From Phlebotomus papatasi (Eukaryota; Arthropoda; Insecta; Diptera; Psychodidae): DNA of 64,000 nt. Shown here one piece after another: positions 48,965-59,184 of this stretch; the stretch's first letter is position 1; every line of letters begins with the position of its first letter. The stretch lies in the NCBI RefSeq assembly GCF_024763615.1, contig NC_077222.1:56172001-56236000 (forward strand). The letters are read 5' to 3'. A program made the position numbers and the translations under genes. The notes beneath the pieces were generated by a model, which was not told the origin of the DNA, did no database searches, and was given only the letters and a program-made list of their open reading frames with translations.

Positions 48965-51900
48965 ATGGATATTGGTGAATTGTTGGCTTATAAGCCGGAA
49001 CAGACACCTAAACGTAAAAGTGATGATGATCCAGAAACAGATGAACAAGAGCCACCAACTCCGGAGCGCCCATCGAAACTGAGGAAATCATCCTACGACA
49101 TCCCTGACACACCTACCCGGGATTCGAAACCGCAGGAAGAGGAGGAATCCTTGTCATTTCGATCGCCAGGACAGGCTGAAATTGAGAAACTCAACATTAT
49201 GCGATACGTAGAGAATGAGGCAGCCGATGTGGATATCCTGAATGAGGCTGGCTTGCGGAAACTCGTCCTAATATTCGAAAAGCGAGTTCTTAGGAATCAG
49301 GAGATGAGAATCAAGTTTCCTGAGAACCCAGAAAAATTTATGGAGACGGAATTGGAACTGCACGAAGTTCTGCAGCAACTCCATGCCATAGCCACTGTTC
49401 CTGATCTCTATCCTCTCTTCGTGGACTTGCACGCTGTTCCAAGCTTGCTGGAGCTGCTGGCGCATCCCAATACAGATATTAGTGTGACTGTGTGTGATTT
49501 ACTGCAGGAGCTGACGGATGTGGATATCCTTCATGAGAGTATCGAAGGAGCTGAGGTTCTGATTGAAGCGCTGAGGAAGCAGCAAGTCTGTGCACTTCTG
49601 GTGCAGAATCTCGATCGTATGGACGAGACGGAGAAGGAAGAAGCCAAAGGAGTTCATGACACACTGGCTGTTTTTGAGAATCTAATGGAGATCAAGTCGG
49701 AAGTTTGTGTAGAAGCTGCCAATCAGGGACTTATGCAGTGGATTCTCAAACGTCTAAAGGCCAAACTTCCCTTTGACGCCAATAAACTCTACTGCAGCGA
49801 AATTATGTCAATTCTCATCCAGGAGAGCAAGGAGAATCGGCTGCTGCTGGGAACACTGGACGGTATTGATGTTCTACTGCAGCAATTGGCCATCTACAAA
49901 CGCCACGATCCGGCCACAGTGGAGGAGAGGGAGTTTATGGAAAATCTGTTCAACAGCATGTGCTCAGCTCTAATGGCAGCAGAGAATAGAGAGAAATTCC
50001 TCAAGGGTGAGGGCCTACAGCTCATGAATTTGATGTTACGCGAAAAGAAACTCTCGCGCAATGGGAGTCTCAAAGTTTTGGACTATGCAATGTCTGGACC
50101 GGACGGAAGGGACAACTGCAATAAGTTTGTGGAGATTTTGGGACTGCGGACAATTTTTCCGCTCTTCATGAAGACACCTAAGAGGAATAAAAAAAGACTT
50201 CTTGGAACAGATGAATATGAAGGTAAGAATTCTTTACAATTTTAGACGTATATGGTTTGTCTCGAAATTTTACATCTTACGATTGGGCTCAAACTTTCCG
50301 AAAGTACTTCTTTAAACTTCTCGTTTAAAAAAAAAAATTGACAATCTCAAAGCCAAAGCAAGCTATCTTAATAGGACTCTTTGAAGAAATAGCGAGTAAA
50401 AAAATTTTAGTTCAATGCAATTGTCAACATACTTGATCACACAATTTATTTTATTAAATGTGAGAAATACTTTGTATATTTTTTTTTAATTTAAAATTTA
50501 CTTAGCTAGAGCTTAATTGAAGTTTTTATCCGTTTCGGCTGACGGGGACACTTAAGCTCAATGTGAATCTTTATACTCCAAAATTTAACTCAAAATCGAA
50601 TTTTCACGCATTTTGAACAACGAGTTGCAAGAATCCCGTGTTACATAATATTTCTGCGTCGCCTGGAAAGAATTCTAGCTACCATAAAATTTTTATTAAA
50701 AATCTGAAATATGATTTCCGTTGTTACAGTCACGTGTCAATATTTTTTCTATAAGGTAAAGTACCCTTACTCGACCGGGTTCCTCTATTCGACCGGTGGG
50801 TCAATTTTTTAATATTTGATGTTGAATTTAATCTATTTCTATGAATTTGTCACTGATTCGTATTATTTAAAGAATAATTGACCTATTAATGTTAGATCAT
50901 ATACAAAATATTATAGCAAATATAATTAAATTGAATAAATAAATCTACCGGTCGAATAGAGGAACCGGTCGAATAAAGGGTACTTTACCTTATGCATATA
51001 AAGTTTTTGAATGGTACCAATTTCAAATTTATGTCAAGCCTTAATAAAAGACGCTTTATTTGATCCTCTATAAATACAATTCTTTCAACCGATCCATAGG
51101 CCTTCAATAAAATAAAAAAAAACGGTGCTGGTCAAAATCGCGAAGAGACAAAATCCAGAAAAAAAGTCCAGAAAAGCCAAAATACTGAAAGCCAAAACCT
51201 GAACGCCAAAATCCCGAATGGGCCAAAATCCAGAAAAGAAAAATCTCGAATAGCCAAAATCCCGAACGCTAAAATCCCGAAAGTCAAAACCCGAAAATCA
51301 AAATCCCGAAAATTAAAATCGAGAAGAGAAAATACAGAAGAAGTCCAGAAAAGCCAAAATCCTGAAAGCCAAAACTTGAAAGTCAAAATCCCGAATGGGC
51401 CAAAATCTAGAAAAGAAAAATCTTCAATAGCCATAATTCCGAACGCCAAAATTCTGAAAGTCAAAATTCTGAAAAGCCAAAAACCAAAAAGTCACAATAT
51501 CCCAAAAAGCTAAAATACCCATGGTAAGGAACCGACCGACGTAACAATTTATTAACAACAACAATCCGGGGATCGTCGGGTGGGAAAATAAAAAACTTTT
51601 CTCACAGAGCTTTCGGTGCCCTACGCACCTTCTTCAGTGGTCGAAAATATCAGGTTTCTGGGGCTTTGTATTTCTTGGAGGCCAAAGGCAAGTCTTCATT
51701 TGGTACATGGGTTCATGGGTACAAGAAAAGAGAGGCTCCAAAGAAAAGAAGAGTGACTAGCGAAAGAAAGGATTTTATTTAATTTTCTTTAACTTGTATA
51801 GTGAATTATTGTAAAAAGTAGAATATTACTGTAGAATTATTCGTGAATCGTGTGAATCGTTAGAATCAATGTACCCAATGAAGACTTTGGCCCCCAAGAA

Positions 51901-54900
51901 AGACAAAGCCCCAGAAGAATCCTGAAATTTTCAACCACTGGAAAAGGTGCGTAGGGCACCGAAAGCTCTGGGAAGAAAAGTTTCTTTATTCTGGGCTGAA
52001 CTTTCCCACCCGACGATCACCGAATTGTTGTTGTTGCTAACACACCGAACGCCAAAATTTCGAATGGTCAAAATCCTGAAAGGATCGAAGTTATACAGAG
52101 GCATTGTCTTTGGACGAAATGGGCAAAACAATGACAGAGAATAATGTGTGGAACAATTTCCCCAGAAATTTTTTTTTGCTTCCAACAAGCGTGGGAGCAG
52201 TCGTGGGAGTAGCTATGATACGGGCTTCACCTAAGGCTTAGCCATCTGGCTTAACTCCTCTAATTCCTTATCAGGCACGATTTTTTAGGTAATTGTTGTT
52301 TAGAATTGGATATTAGGGGAAACTGGGGCAAAAAGTCACAAATGGAAAATTTCAAAATTCAATATCTTCCAAGGTAAAAAAGATAGCAACTTAAAAATTT
52401 TTCCACAGATAGCCTCCGTTGACCTTCTTCAATGTCGTGAATTTCTTAGAATTCGAACAAGAAATTTAGAAAATAAAAAATATTGAAATTTTTAGCCCTA
52501 TTTTTGAAATATTTTCCTTGCAGACGATATCAATTATTACCTACTTATTTTCAAAAATTGATGCACCGGTGAATATTTCCTAAATGATTTGGATTCTTTG
52601 AATACGAAGATGCTATCAATTTTAGAATTTTACAAAGATTTTTATCTCCAGAAAATCCTTTTATTAAAAATGACTTCTTGGGGTAAAAAGTAACAAAACG
52701 TATGGAGCAAAAAGTAAGAAAAACCGAAGCAATTTCTGATGTCTCACGGCGAAAAGAAACGTTATTACCATGTCTCGCTGCTTGTTGTTTGCATTGGTCA
52801 AACGATTTGCAGTCTTTTGTGTGTTTTTTTTTCTAAAATTAGCTTAAAAAGAGCTTTTCTTGTTCAGATAGAGAAAACGCTGTTTTACAAAGGTGTAAAT
52901 GAATAAATTTCCTTTGAAAATATGTTATCTAGGTATTTTTTTTTAATTTACAGAAGCCTGTTATAAAGCAAATCAAACTGTGATAATATCCCATGCCTTG
53001 TACTATTTGCCCCAGCATTTTTGAAAATGGTCACAAAATTATCTTTTAGAAAACAGCTCGATAAATGTATTTCCTTACAAAATAGTGGAAAATGACTTTC
53101 ACAAAATTGTAGAGTGGTAAATTTTCTATAAAACTGCGCTAATTAGGACTTTCTGGGGCGATCGAGTAGCTTGTAAAAAAATAAAATATCCTTTTTGTGA
53201 CTTTTTGCCCCAGTCTCCCCTAAGGACAAATGATCCATTAGATTTTGAAAAATCATTAAAATTGTTTGTTATTTAGATTTTTGAGACCTTCGGGAACTGG
53301 GCTAAGCCTTCAGTCTCAAGCTGGTATGACACTTTTAAGACTTCGGGATTTTGACTTTTCAGGATTTTTGGCTTATAGAGATTTTGCATTTTGAGATTTT
53401 GACCTTCGGGATTTTGAATTCCGCGATTTTGGTGCTCGGAATTTTGACTTTTGGGACTTTGACCGGAACGCAAAATTAATTCTTAAGGACTTTTTGTAAA
53501 ATTGCAACTCCAAAATGCTTTTTATTATTTTTAAATTTTAAGAATCTCTCGTTTAAACAAAAGTTTTTTTTAGACTTAATTACAGAGGGTCCAAAAATTA
53601 ACATACATGAAAATGGTTTTTGATATTCCAGAAAAGACCTTTTCGGATGGTCCTCTCTGGTCCTTCTGATAATGCAAAGAAGTATCTGCTTAACTTATGT
53701 TATTTCTCAAATCTACAATAAAAATTGTTATATTCAAAATCGGACAATCTAAGGGCAACTTCTTAAGACAAGCACCTTGACCGCCAGGGATTTCCGCGTA
53801 GAACATATCGCTTCTCCTAACGTCTAAATTTTTATAAGGTTTATAATAAATTGTGTCTATATCCATTTTCTCCATTAATACACTCAGTCCCGGCATTATG
53901 CACTTCGAGATTATGCACCTGACGAGATTATGCACATACAATTATGCAAGTTTGCCTACTTTTGGGAGTCAAGTTATGAAATCATTTTTTTAAATACGCC
54001 TGAATGCATATACTGTTTGTGCCGCGGGAAATTTGAAGACGCTATGCTTATTTTTCAGCATAAAACTTTAATTTCTTTTATTAAGGTAAAAATTTTAAAT
54101 ATTCTAACAATTTATTGAAGAATTCTGGCCAAAGAGTACTGTTTGTTGATGAATTTCTTTTAAACAGTTGAATCTTTTTGTTCTGACTACTTTTACTCCG
54201 CGCAAAATTCGTTCTACGACCGATTCATTCAAAAGAAATCGCCTGTGGGTATGCAAATTTTCTCGATGCATAAAGCCATTTCGCGCGTTTTTTTCGGTCT
54301 TGAAAATGTGCATAATCCCGGGACGGAGTGTATTTCCTCCTTGAATAAGACTTAATAATAATAATAATTCATGAGGAATGAGATTCCCAGTCTCATGTCC
54401 CGTGGAATCGACTGCACTGAAGCTCACTGGATGCAATTCGAACACTTCATCGCTAGAAAAATTCCTGGTGACCTAAATGGGATTCGAACCCAGTATACTT
54501 GCATCACAGAGCGAGTGCTCTGCTCATTGAGTGCTCACTGCTCACCTTGGCTAAAAAAAAATCGCAATTGGCCCACCTTAAGAATCCCATCTACCATAAG
54601 CTGACCAAGCTTTGTATTCATTTATACTGAATAATCTAAATTTCCCAGAACACGTCTGCTCGATCATTGCCAGCATGCTGAGGAATTGCAAGAGTGGCCA
54701 GAGACAGCGACTTCTGGCTAAGTTTACAGAAAATGACTTTGAGAAAGTTGAGCGTCTGATGGAATTCCATATGAAGTATTTGGCCAAAGTGGAAGCAATT
54801 GATGAGAAACTTGAGGAGAATCCTGATGAAGTTGAAGATCCAGATGCAAACTATCTCACTCGGCTTTCAGGAGGACTCTTTACTCTTCAGCTCGTGGATT

Positions 54901-55097
54901 ACATCATTCTGGAAATCTGTGCAACCAACGAGGTAGTCAAACAGCGAGTCCTGAAAATTCTCAATATGCGAGGGCAAGAGATGAAAACCATCAGGTCGGT
55001 CATGAGAGAATATGCGGGAAATTTGGGGGATGCTGGAGATAAGGAATGGCGTGATCAAGAAGAAGCGCATATAATTCAACTTGTCGACAGATTTTAA
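48965..55097 (+). CDS. CTNNBL1: Beta-catenin-like protein 1 (CTNNBL1), complete, two coding exons
   Basis: Nuclear armadillo-repeat protein associated with the Prp19/CDC5L spliceosomal complex. Exons 48965-50222 and 54649-55097 (phase 1; donor GAAG|gtaaga, acceptor tttcccag) give 568 residues, close to the roughly 563 of the vertebrate protein. MDIGELL at the start matches the family N-terminus; residues about 10-70 are acidic/basic and disordered with nuclear-localisation-like KRK and SKLRK. The ARM region is strongly conserved: IKFPENPEKFMETELEL, LLQELTDVDILHESIEGAEV, KLPFDANKLYCSE, FLKGEGLQLMNLMLREKKLS, LGLRTIFPLFMKTP. Exon 2 continues with EHVCSIIASMLRNC and LAKFTENDFEKVERLMEFH. An upstream in-frame TTG at 48935 is not a credible start. 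The stop overlaps the poly(A) signal (TAATAAA). Confidence 0.97.
50752..50995. mobile_element. MITE family A, copy 2, in the CTNNBL1 intron
   Basis: Left ATAAGGTAAAGTACCCTTAC then tcgaccgg; right GAACCGGTCGAATAAAGGGT then actttaccttat. Ends and length match the copy at 2737-2970. Confidence 0.85.
51553..52041. mobile_element. Foldback element with about 160-bp arms
   Basis: Left arm 51553-51709 and right arm 51867-52041 are inverted copies: shared blocks include gatcgtcgggtgggaaa, gagctttcggtgccctacgc and ctggggctttgt. A loop of about 150 bp separates them. No coding capacity. Confidence 0.8.
52313..53222. mobile_element. MITE family D, long copy 2, in the CTNNBL1 intron
   Basis: Left TAGGGGAAACTGGGGCAAAA, right TTTTTGCCCCAGTCTCCCCT with TA borders, about 910 bp. 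Strong full-length match to 37629-38502 in the same orientation. Confidence 0.9.
53879..54331. mobile_element. MITE family O (TACACTCAGTCCCGG ends)
   Basis: Left tacactcagtcccggcatta then tgcac; right gtgcataatcccgggacgga then gtgta. The motif gagattatgcac repeats inside the left end. A truncated relative is at 11385-11447. Confidence 0.8.
54339..54556 (-). mobile_element. tRNA-derived SINE, family 1, copy 3, near CTNNBL1 exon 2
   Basis: Minus-strand reading: tgagcactcaatgagcagag, actcgctctgtgatgcaagt, B box gggttcgaatcccatt, then tcaccaggaatttttctagc, gcatccagtgagcttcagtg and an (ATT)n tail at 54355-54368. It is the copy with the best B box. It ends about 90 bp before the exon 2 acceptor. 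Confidence 0.85.
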
Positions 55098-55134
55098 TAA
55101 AAGTTTTTCAATGGAGGTAACATTTTTTTTTATT
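55096..55134. terminator. Overlapping convergent poly(A) signals of CTNNBL1 and MTFMT
   Basis: Plus strand: stop TAA 55095-55097 is inside TAATAAA (AATAAA at 55096-55101). Minus strand: stop TAA 55132-55130 is inside AATAAA at 55134-55129. Only 32 bp separate the two stop codons, so each transcript must be cleaved within or beyond the other gene's end. Confidence 0.8.
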
Positions 55135-56242
55135 TGAAATTATAAGTCTCTTTTGGACGCTTCCGAATGAAACCATTGTAGAAATCTAGTGCAGACATTG
55201 CCCGTTTCCCCTCAATTCCCACGGAAAGGATGTTCATATAGGTGTCCTGTGAACATTTTACAATTAAGCACCTTTCGAGTTTGTGAAAAATAAAAGATCC
55301 GGGAGGTTTTTCTCTCAGGGCGGTTAACTGACTACTTGAACTCAGTTCCCGGACAGAGATGGCTAGTAATTTGAGAGAGAATTCTTGCCAAGTCGTCACG
55401 AGATGCTTGAAGGAATAGTAAGCTCGGTAGATATTGAAGATCTCATTGGCTTTACAATGTTCCCATCTCACAGCTTCTGGCTTTTTGTTCACTTTTGGTG
55501 CATATAAAACTCCTTCAGAGGATTGGGGTTTGGCATTAGCTAAGGAATCCTCGAGATTCTCTAAGCATTCAAGCAGAAGTGATCCTCCAATTTGAGCCAA
55601 ATCATCATGAATCTGAGGCATCAAAGAATCTGGTTCTATAGGGATCCTTCTTTGGGCTAAAATCTCGCCGATATCGAAGTGTTTGGGCTTGATTCTCATG
55701 ATACTCACTCCAGTCTCGGTATCACCCTTCATGATGGCATGGATTATGGGAGCAGCTCCTCGGTAGCGAGGCAACAAACTTCCATGAACATTGATCATTC
55801 CGCTGAAAAGTATCACAGTCAATATTAGGGGTAACAACGAAAGATATTCCAAATTCCTCACAGTGGGAAGTTCTCGATGAGGGATGAACTCAAGAGATGT
55901 CCAAAAGACACCACAATTCCAACGTTAAACTGCCCTCTAATGTCATTCTCATTCACTGGCCATGAGAATACTTTCAGATTCTCCCTTTCTGCGTACTTCT
56001 TCACGGGATTTGCCTGAACTTTGGTATGTGTCACCACACAGAGTTTCTCCACAAAAGACTCCTGCTTGCTATTCAGAAAATCCATATTATTCTTCAGGAT
56101 TAATAAACCCAGATAAAAAGACATACAAATTTTTATTGAGCAATTCCAAACTTGCCAAGGAAAATTTATCGTTCCCGAAGAATAACACACTTAATCGTTT
56201 GCGGTGAAATGTAGACAAATGTCGAGACAATTTAAAAATCAT
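55130..56242 (-). CDS. MTFMT: Mitochondrial methionyl-tRNA formyltransferase, complete, three exons
   Basis: Transfers a formyl group from 10-formyl-tetrahydrofolate to initiator Met-tRNA for mitochondrial translation. Exons on the minus strand: 56242-56127, 56068-55862, 55802-55130; introns of 58 and 59 bp, phase 2 at both junctions; 331 residues. The N-terminus MIFKLSRHLSTFHRKRLS is basic and hydroxylated without acid residues, as expected for a mitochondrial targeting peptide. Next comes VLFFGNDKFSLASLELL (family Rossmann start), VVSFGHLL, and the catalytic segment INVHGSLLPRYRGAAPI with Asn and His, followed by GDTETGVSIM and HFDIGEIL carrying the catalytic Asp. The C-terminal tRNA-binding domain follows (YAPKVNKKPEAVRWEH onward). 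Slightly shorter than the human protein, as usual for insects. Confidence 0.95.
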
Positions 56243-56396
56243 TTCAATATCCTTTTCAGTAAATCTGATACATTTCTATTTTGATAAAATTTAATTTGTA
56301 AACAAACCCACCAAACACCTTAAGAAAAAAAATTGAGGTTAGATCGAAGAAGCAGGGCTGGCAATTTCGCACAAAAAATTTTTAGTACATGAAAAC
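56243..56396. promoter_or_regulatory. Bidirectional promoter between MTFMT and an unidentified gene
   Basis: 154 bp separate the MTFMT start codon and the ATG at 56397. No TATA box is evident. A short upstream ORF (ATG at 56389, stop at 56412) overlaps the rightward start codon and might reduce its translation. Sharing is inferred from the head-to-head arrangement. Confidence 0.5.
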
Positions 56397-56462
56397 ATGG
56401 CGTCAATGTTGAGTCGTAGTGTAGTGCTTGCTGAAGGTTTTCTTCGAAAATCCGGACCTAGA
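56397..56462 (+). CDS. First coding exon of an unidentified gene, possible mitochondrial protein
   Basis: ATGG context start, 22 codons (MASMLSRSVVLAEGFLRKSG then PR), then donor AGA|gtacgt at 56463, phase 0. The peptide is rich in Ser, Arg and hydrophobic residues and lacks Asp, resembling a mitochondrial presequence, which would suit its divergent pairing with MTFMT. I could not find its next exon; it may lie in the assembly gap or beyond the window. The product is not recognised. Confidence 0.45.
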
Positions 56463-56469
56463 GTACGTA

Positions 56470-57110
56470 AAAATAATTAAAAATAGTATAATAAAAATCT
56501 GTAGTGATTTATTGATTAGGTAAAAGTATTGGTTTGTTTGAAAATCACATATTTTAAGGAAAATTTTAAGTTTTTCTCATGCTGTTCAATGACTAAAATT
56601 GACGTAACCGAGTGAAGAAAAAAATCTCGCTAGAACTTTGTTATCTCAGAGAGATTGTGATTTAGTTTTATGCCACAGATAAAAAATAAAAAAATATTTT
56701 TTTTATAATATTTGTGCTCATTTAAGAGTTCAGAGGGAAAAATTATATTGAAGACGTATGACATTTTTTATACAAACAGAAGAAAAAGTGCAACCATAGA
56801 TTGAAGAAAATTATTCTTTAATTTTCATAAGAATATTTTTATTATTTATTATGATGTACCAAGCTTTTTGTCATTTTGTACATTTTTCAGTTTACAAATT
56901 TTTATTCAGATTACAATATGTATGAGAAATATGTCCATTCAGACGCTTCAAACATTTGCACCGGGCGGGACTCGAACTCACAACTGTGACAATCGAGCCG
57001 GGGGCCACACCGCCCAAGAACCGAACGCTCTTACCAATTGTACTACAGACCCTCCTTTCACAAGAATATTTAGCAATGTTGTTTTCTGTTTTGGAATAAT
57101 ATTAGTATAA
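56470..57110. other. AT-rich DNA downstream of the first exon
   Basis: No gene. Contains the SINE at 56885-57057. Presumably intron of the gene starting at 56397. Confidence 0.4.
56885..57057 (-). mobile_element. tRNA-derived SINE, family 2, copy 2
   Basis: Minus-strand reading: gagggtctgtagtacaattg then gtaagagcgttcgg (A box), a variable loop gggcggtgtggcccccggct, then B box gagttcgagtcccgcc, followed by a short tail shared with 14690-14886. It looks like a tRNA but has an over-long arm between the boxes and a family tail. Confidence 0.75.
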
Positions 57111-57114
57111 TTCG

Positions 57115-57266
57115 TAATGCCCAACGCACAATAACTTTTGTTTAGTAAACATGTTTTTGACATTTCAATGAGAGTGAGTAAGATCTAGATCTAGTCATCT
57201 CGCTCATTCTCATGCGAAATGTTGAAAACATGTTTACAAACAAAAGTTATTGTGCGCTGGTCATAA
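57115..57266. mobile_element. Short palindromic MITE family L, copy 1
   Basis: About 150 bp, almost entirely one inverted repeat: left gcccaacgcacaataacttt then tgtttagtaaacatg; right catgtttacaaacaaaagtt then attgtgcgctgg. Two more copies in tandem at 60529-60828. Confidence 0.9.
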
Positions 57267-57510
57267 AAGGCGAATAAATTGAAAATATGCCTATTTAAAT
57301 ATTTGCAATATTCCGCTTACTAAGAAAATTATTTTAGAAATGAAAGAAAAAATGTTAAAATATTTAAAGATGCTTTTTTTGGTTTTACATTATAAATAAG
57401 TTTCAATGAGGTAATTTAGAATTGGAAATACATTAGAATTAGATTCTCTTACAAGAAGCAGGTGAAGGCTAAAAGGCTTCACACACACTGGCTTCGAACA
57501 TTTCATATTA

Positions 57511-58004
57511 AGGGCGTACCCGGGATTTCAGTTAGAAATCCCCTGAAATTATACATATTATAAAGAAATTAAAAATAGAGAATATTTGCCTATTTTTATT
57601 TATTTACGCTTGAAAAAAATAAACGTAATGCTATGAGGGGCAACACCCTTGCCATGCCCCCCCGCTAGGCCTTTAATTTTTCGAATTTTATAATTTCATT
57701 TTTGAATTGGCACAATACAAACGTACAGAAAAAAGTCAAATTTAAGCAGTGACTACATTTATAACTTTAAAAGCAGTAGAAAGTAGAATTTTCATGCAAG
57801 TGTCAGACTTTGTCGATCAATTAAAAAAAAATTAAGCCCATTTTTGGAAAGATTGCATTTTTTACTGACTTACACTTAATATTTTAATCAAACTTTATTT
57901 TTTCTTGACCAAATTTAATTTTTTATTTCTTGTTTTTGCTTTTTTAATTTTTGCTTCTAGGGGGGGGGCAGCTGCCGCCCTCTGCCCCTAGCTGGGTACG
58001 CCCA
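57511..58004. mobile_element. MITE with GGGCGTACCC ends
   Basis: Left agggcgtacccgggatttca, right gctgggtacgccc. The right subterminal part is a G-run and gcagctgccgccctctgccc. About 494 bp, non-coding. Confidence 0.7.
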
Positions 58005-58136
58005 TGTTTCATAATTTTCCCATATTCCTTTAATGAATCTAAGCTATTTATGGCAATTATGGCAATATATTTATTTTAATATCTTTTCTTAAGTCACACA
58101 TTTCTGAAAAAATAGTTCAGATCCATTGAATCAATA

Positions 58137-58529
58137 TGGAAAAATATCTGGTGTACGAAGCCAGGGTGTGTAAGAAACCTGAAAGCCATCCCCTACAAGT
58201 TTTACACTCAAGAGAGCTAAGATTAAGATTAAGATTTGTCTATGGGTCGGTTATATTCCTTGCGGAACCGCTGCACCCAGGCCACTTATTTGGGCCCATT
58301 ATGCACTCCCCATTCTCCTGTTCTATCTTAACCCCAAAGACGAGTAAACCTGCTCCATATCACAGTGCTCTGTGTGCGTTCTGATACACACAGTACCGCT
58401 TTTACATCACGTTAAACCAACCTTGGTTTGTGGATCTGGGCAGTGAATGAGTATTTGTATTCGACTGAACTCTGCATGTCGAAACTTATTTCCTATACCA
58501 ACCTTTCTTTTTAGGCGGTTCATTGTCAA
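58137..58529 (-). mobile_element. Probable non-LTR retrotransposon 3' end, running into the gap
   Basis: On the minus strand the stretch ends in a simple repeat (aatcttaatcttaatctta at 58215-58233 region), typical of some LINE tails, preceded by gcataatgggcccaaataag and caaggaatataaccgaccc. A related short block is at 27630-27720. The upstream part would be in the N gap. The class is a guess from the tail. Confidence 0.35.
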
Positions 58530-59029
58530 NNNNNNNNNNNNNNNNNNNNNNNNNNNNNNNNNNNNNNNNNNNNNNNNNNNNNNNNNNNNNNNNNNNNNNN
58601 NNNNNNNNNNNNNNNNNNNNNNNNNNNNNNNNNNNNNNNNNNNNNNNNNNNNNNNNNNNNNNNNNNNNNNNNNNNNNNNNNNNNNNNNNNNNNNNNNNNN
58701 NNNNNNNNNNNNNNNNNNNNNNNNNNNNNNNNNNNNNNNNNNNNNNNNNNNNNNNNNNNNNNNNNNNNNNNNNNNNNNNNNNNNNNNNNNNNNNNNNNNN
58801 NNNNNNNNNNNNNNNNNNNNNNNNNNNNNNNNNNNNNNNNNNNNNNNNNNNNNNNNNNNNNNNNNNNNNNNNNNNNNNNNNNNNNNNNNNNNNNNNNNNN
58901 NNNNNNNNNNNNNNNNNNNNNNNNNNNNNNNNNNNNNNNNNNNNNNNNNNNNNNNNNNNNNNNNNNNNNNNNNNNNNNNNNNNNNNNNNNNNNNNNNNNN
59001 NNNNNNNNNNNNNNNNNNNNNNNNNNNNN
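58530..59029. other. Assembly gap of exactly 500 N
   Basis: 500 undetermined bases. Repeats lie on both sides (a retroelement-like fragment at left, a family T MITE at right), which explains the assembly break. The round number may be a placeholder rather than a measured size. Confidence 0.95.
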
Positions 59030-59162
59030 CAAATTATAAAACTAAAGCATTAAAAATATACAAATAAAAATGAAGTACTAAATTTATCAAGACAAAAAGC
59101 CCTGTCCAAATTGTACCATTGTCCAACTTGTACCACTGTCCAACTTGTACCACTTTACCCTA
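59030..59162. mobile_element. MITE family T, copy 2, truncated by the gap, with a triplicated end
   Basis: Interior aaattataaaactaaagcat then aagtactaaatttatcaaga matches 63218-63394. The right end carries three tandem 17-bp units ctgtccaacttgtacca before ctttaccctat; other copies have one. The left end is in the gap. Confidence 0.85.
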
Positions 59163-59184
59163 TATTAGAAATAATATTCAAACT

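Larger units (their letters stand above)
51121..53475. mobile_element. Composite element with minisatellite ends, in the CTNNBL1 intron
   Basis: The left arm (51125-51530) is a degenerate array of a 15-bp unit, roughly GCCAAAATCCCGAAA, preceded by ggtcaaaatc; it resumes briefly at 52047-52085. The right arm (53273-53473) holds the same unit inverted and ends gactttgaccggaa. Between the arms sit a foldback element (51553-52041) and a family D MITE (52313-53222). I read it as one minisatellite-ended transposon that received two insertions. The compact relative at 62270-62470 supports this. Confidence 0.6.

Noticed and set aside
51132..51464. 110-codon minus-strand frame rich in FGILAF repeats
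   Set aside because: It is the translation of the 15-bp minisatellite; a multiple of three keeps the frame open.
54478..54553. tRNA-like sequence on the minus strand
   Set aside because: It is the head of a three-copy SINE with a shared body and tail; the arms do not form a clean cloverleaf.
56958..57055. tRNA-like sequence on the minus strand
   Set aside because: Overlong middle arm and a dispersed repeat tail shared with 14690-14886; treated as a SINE.
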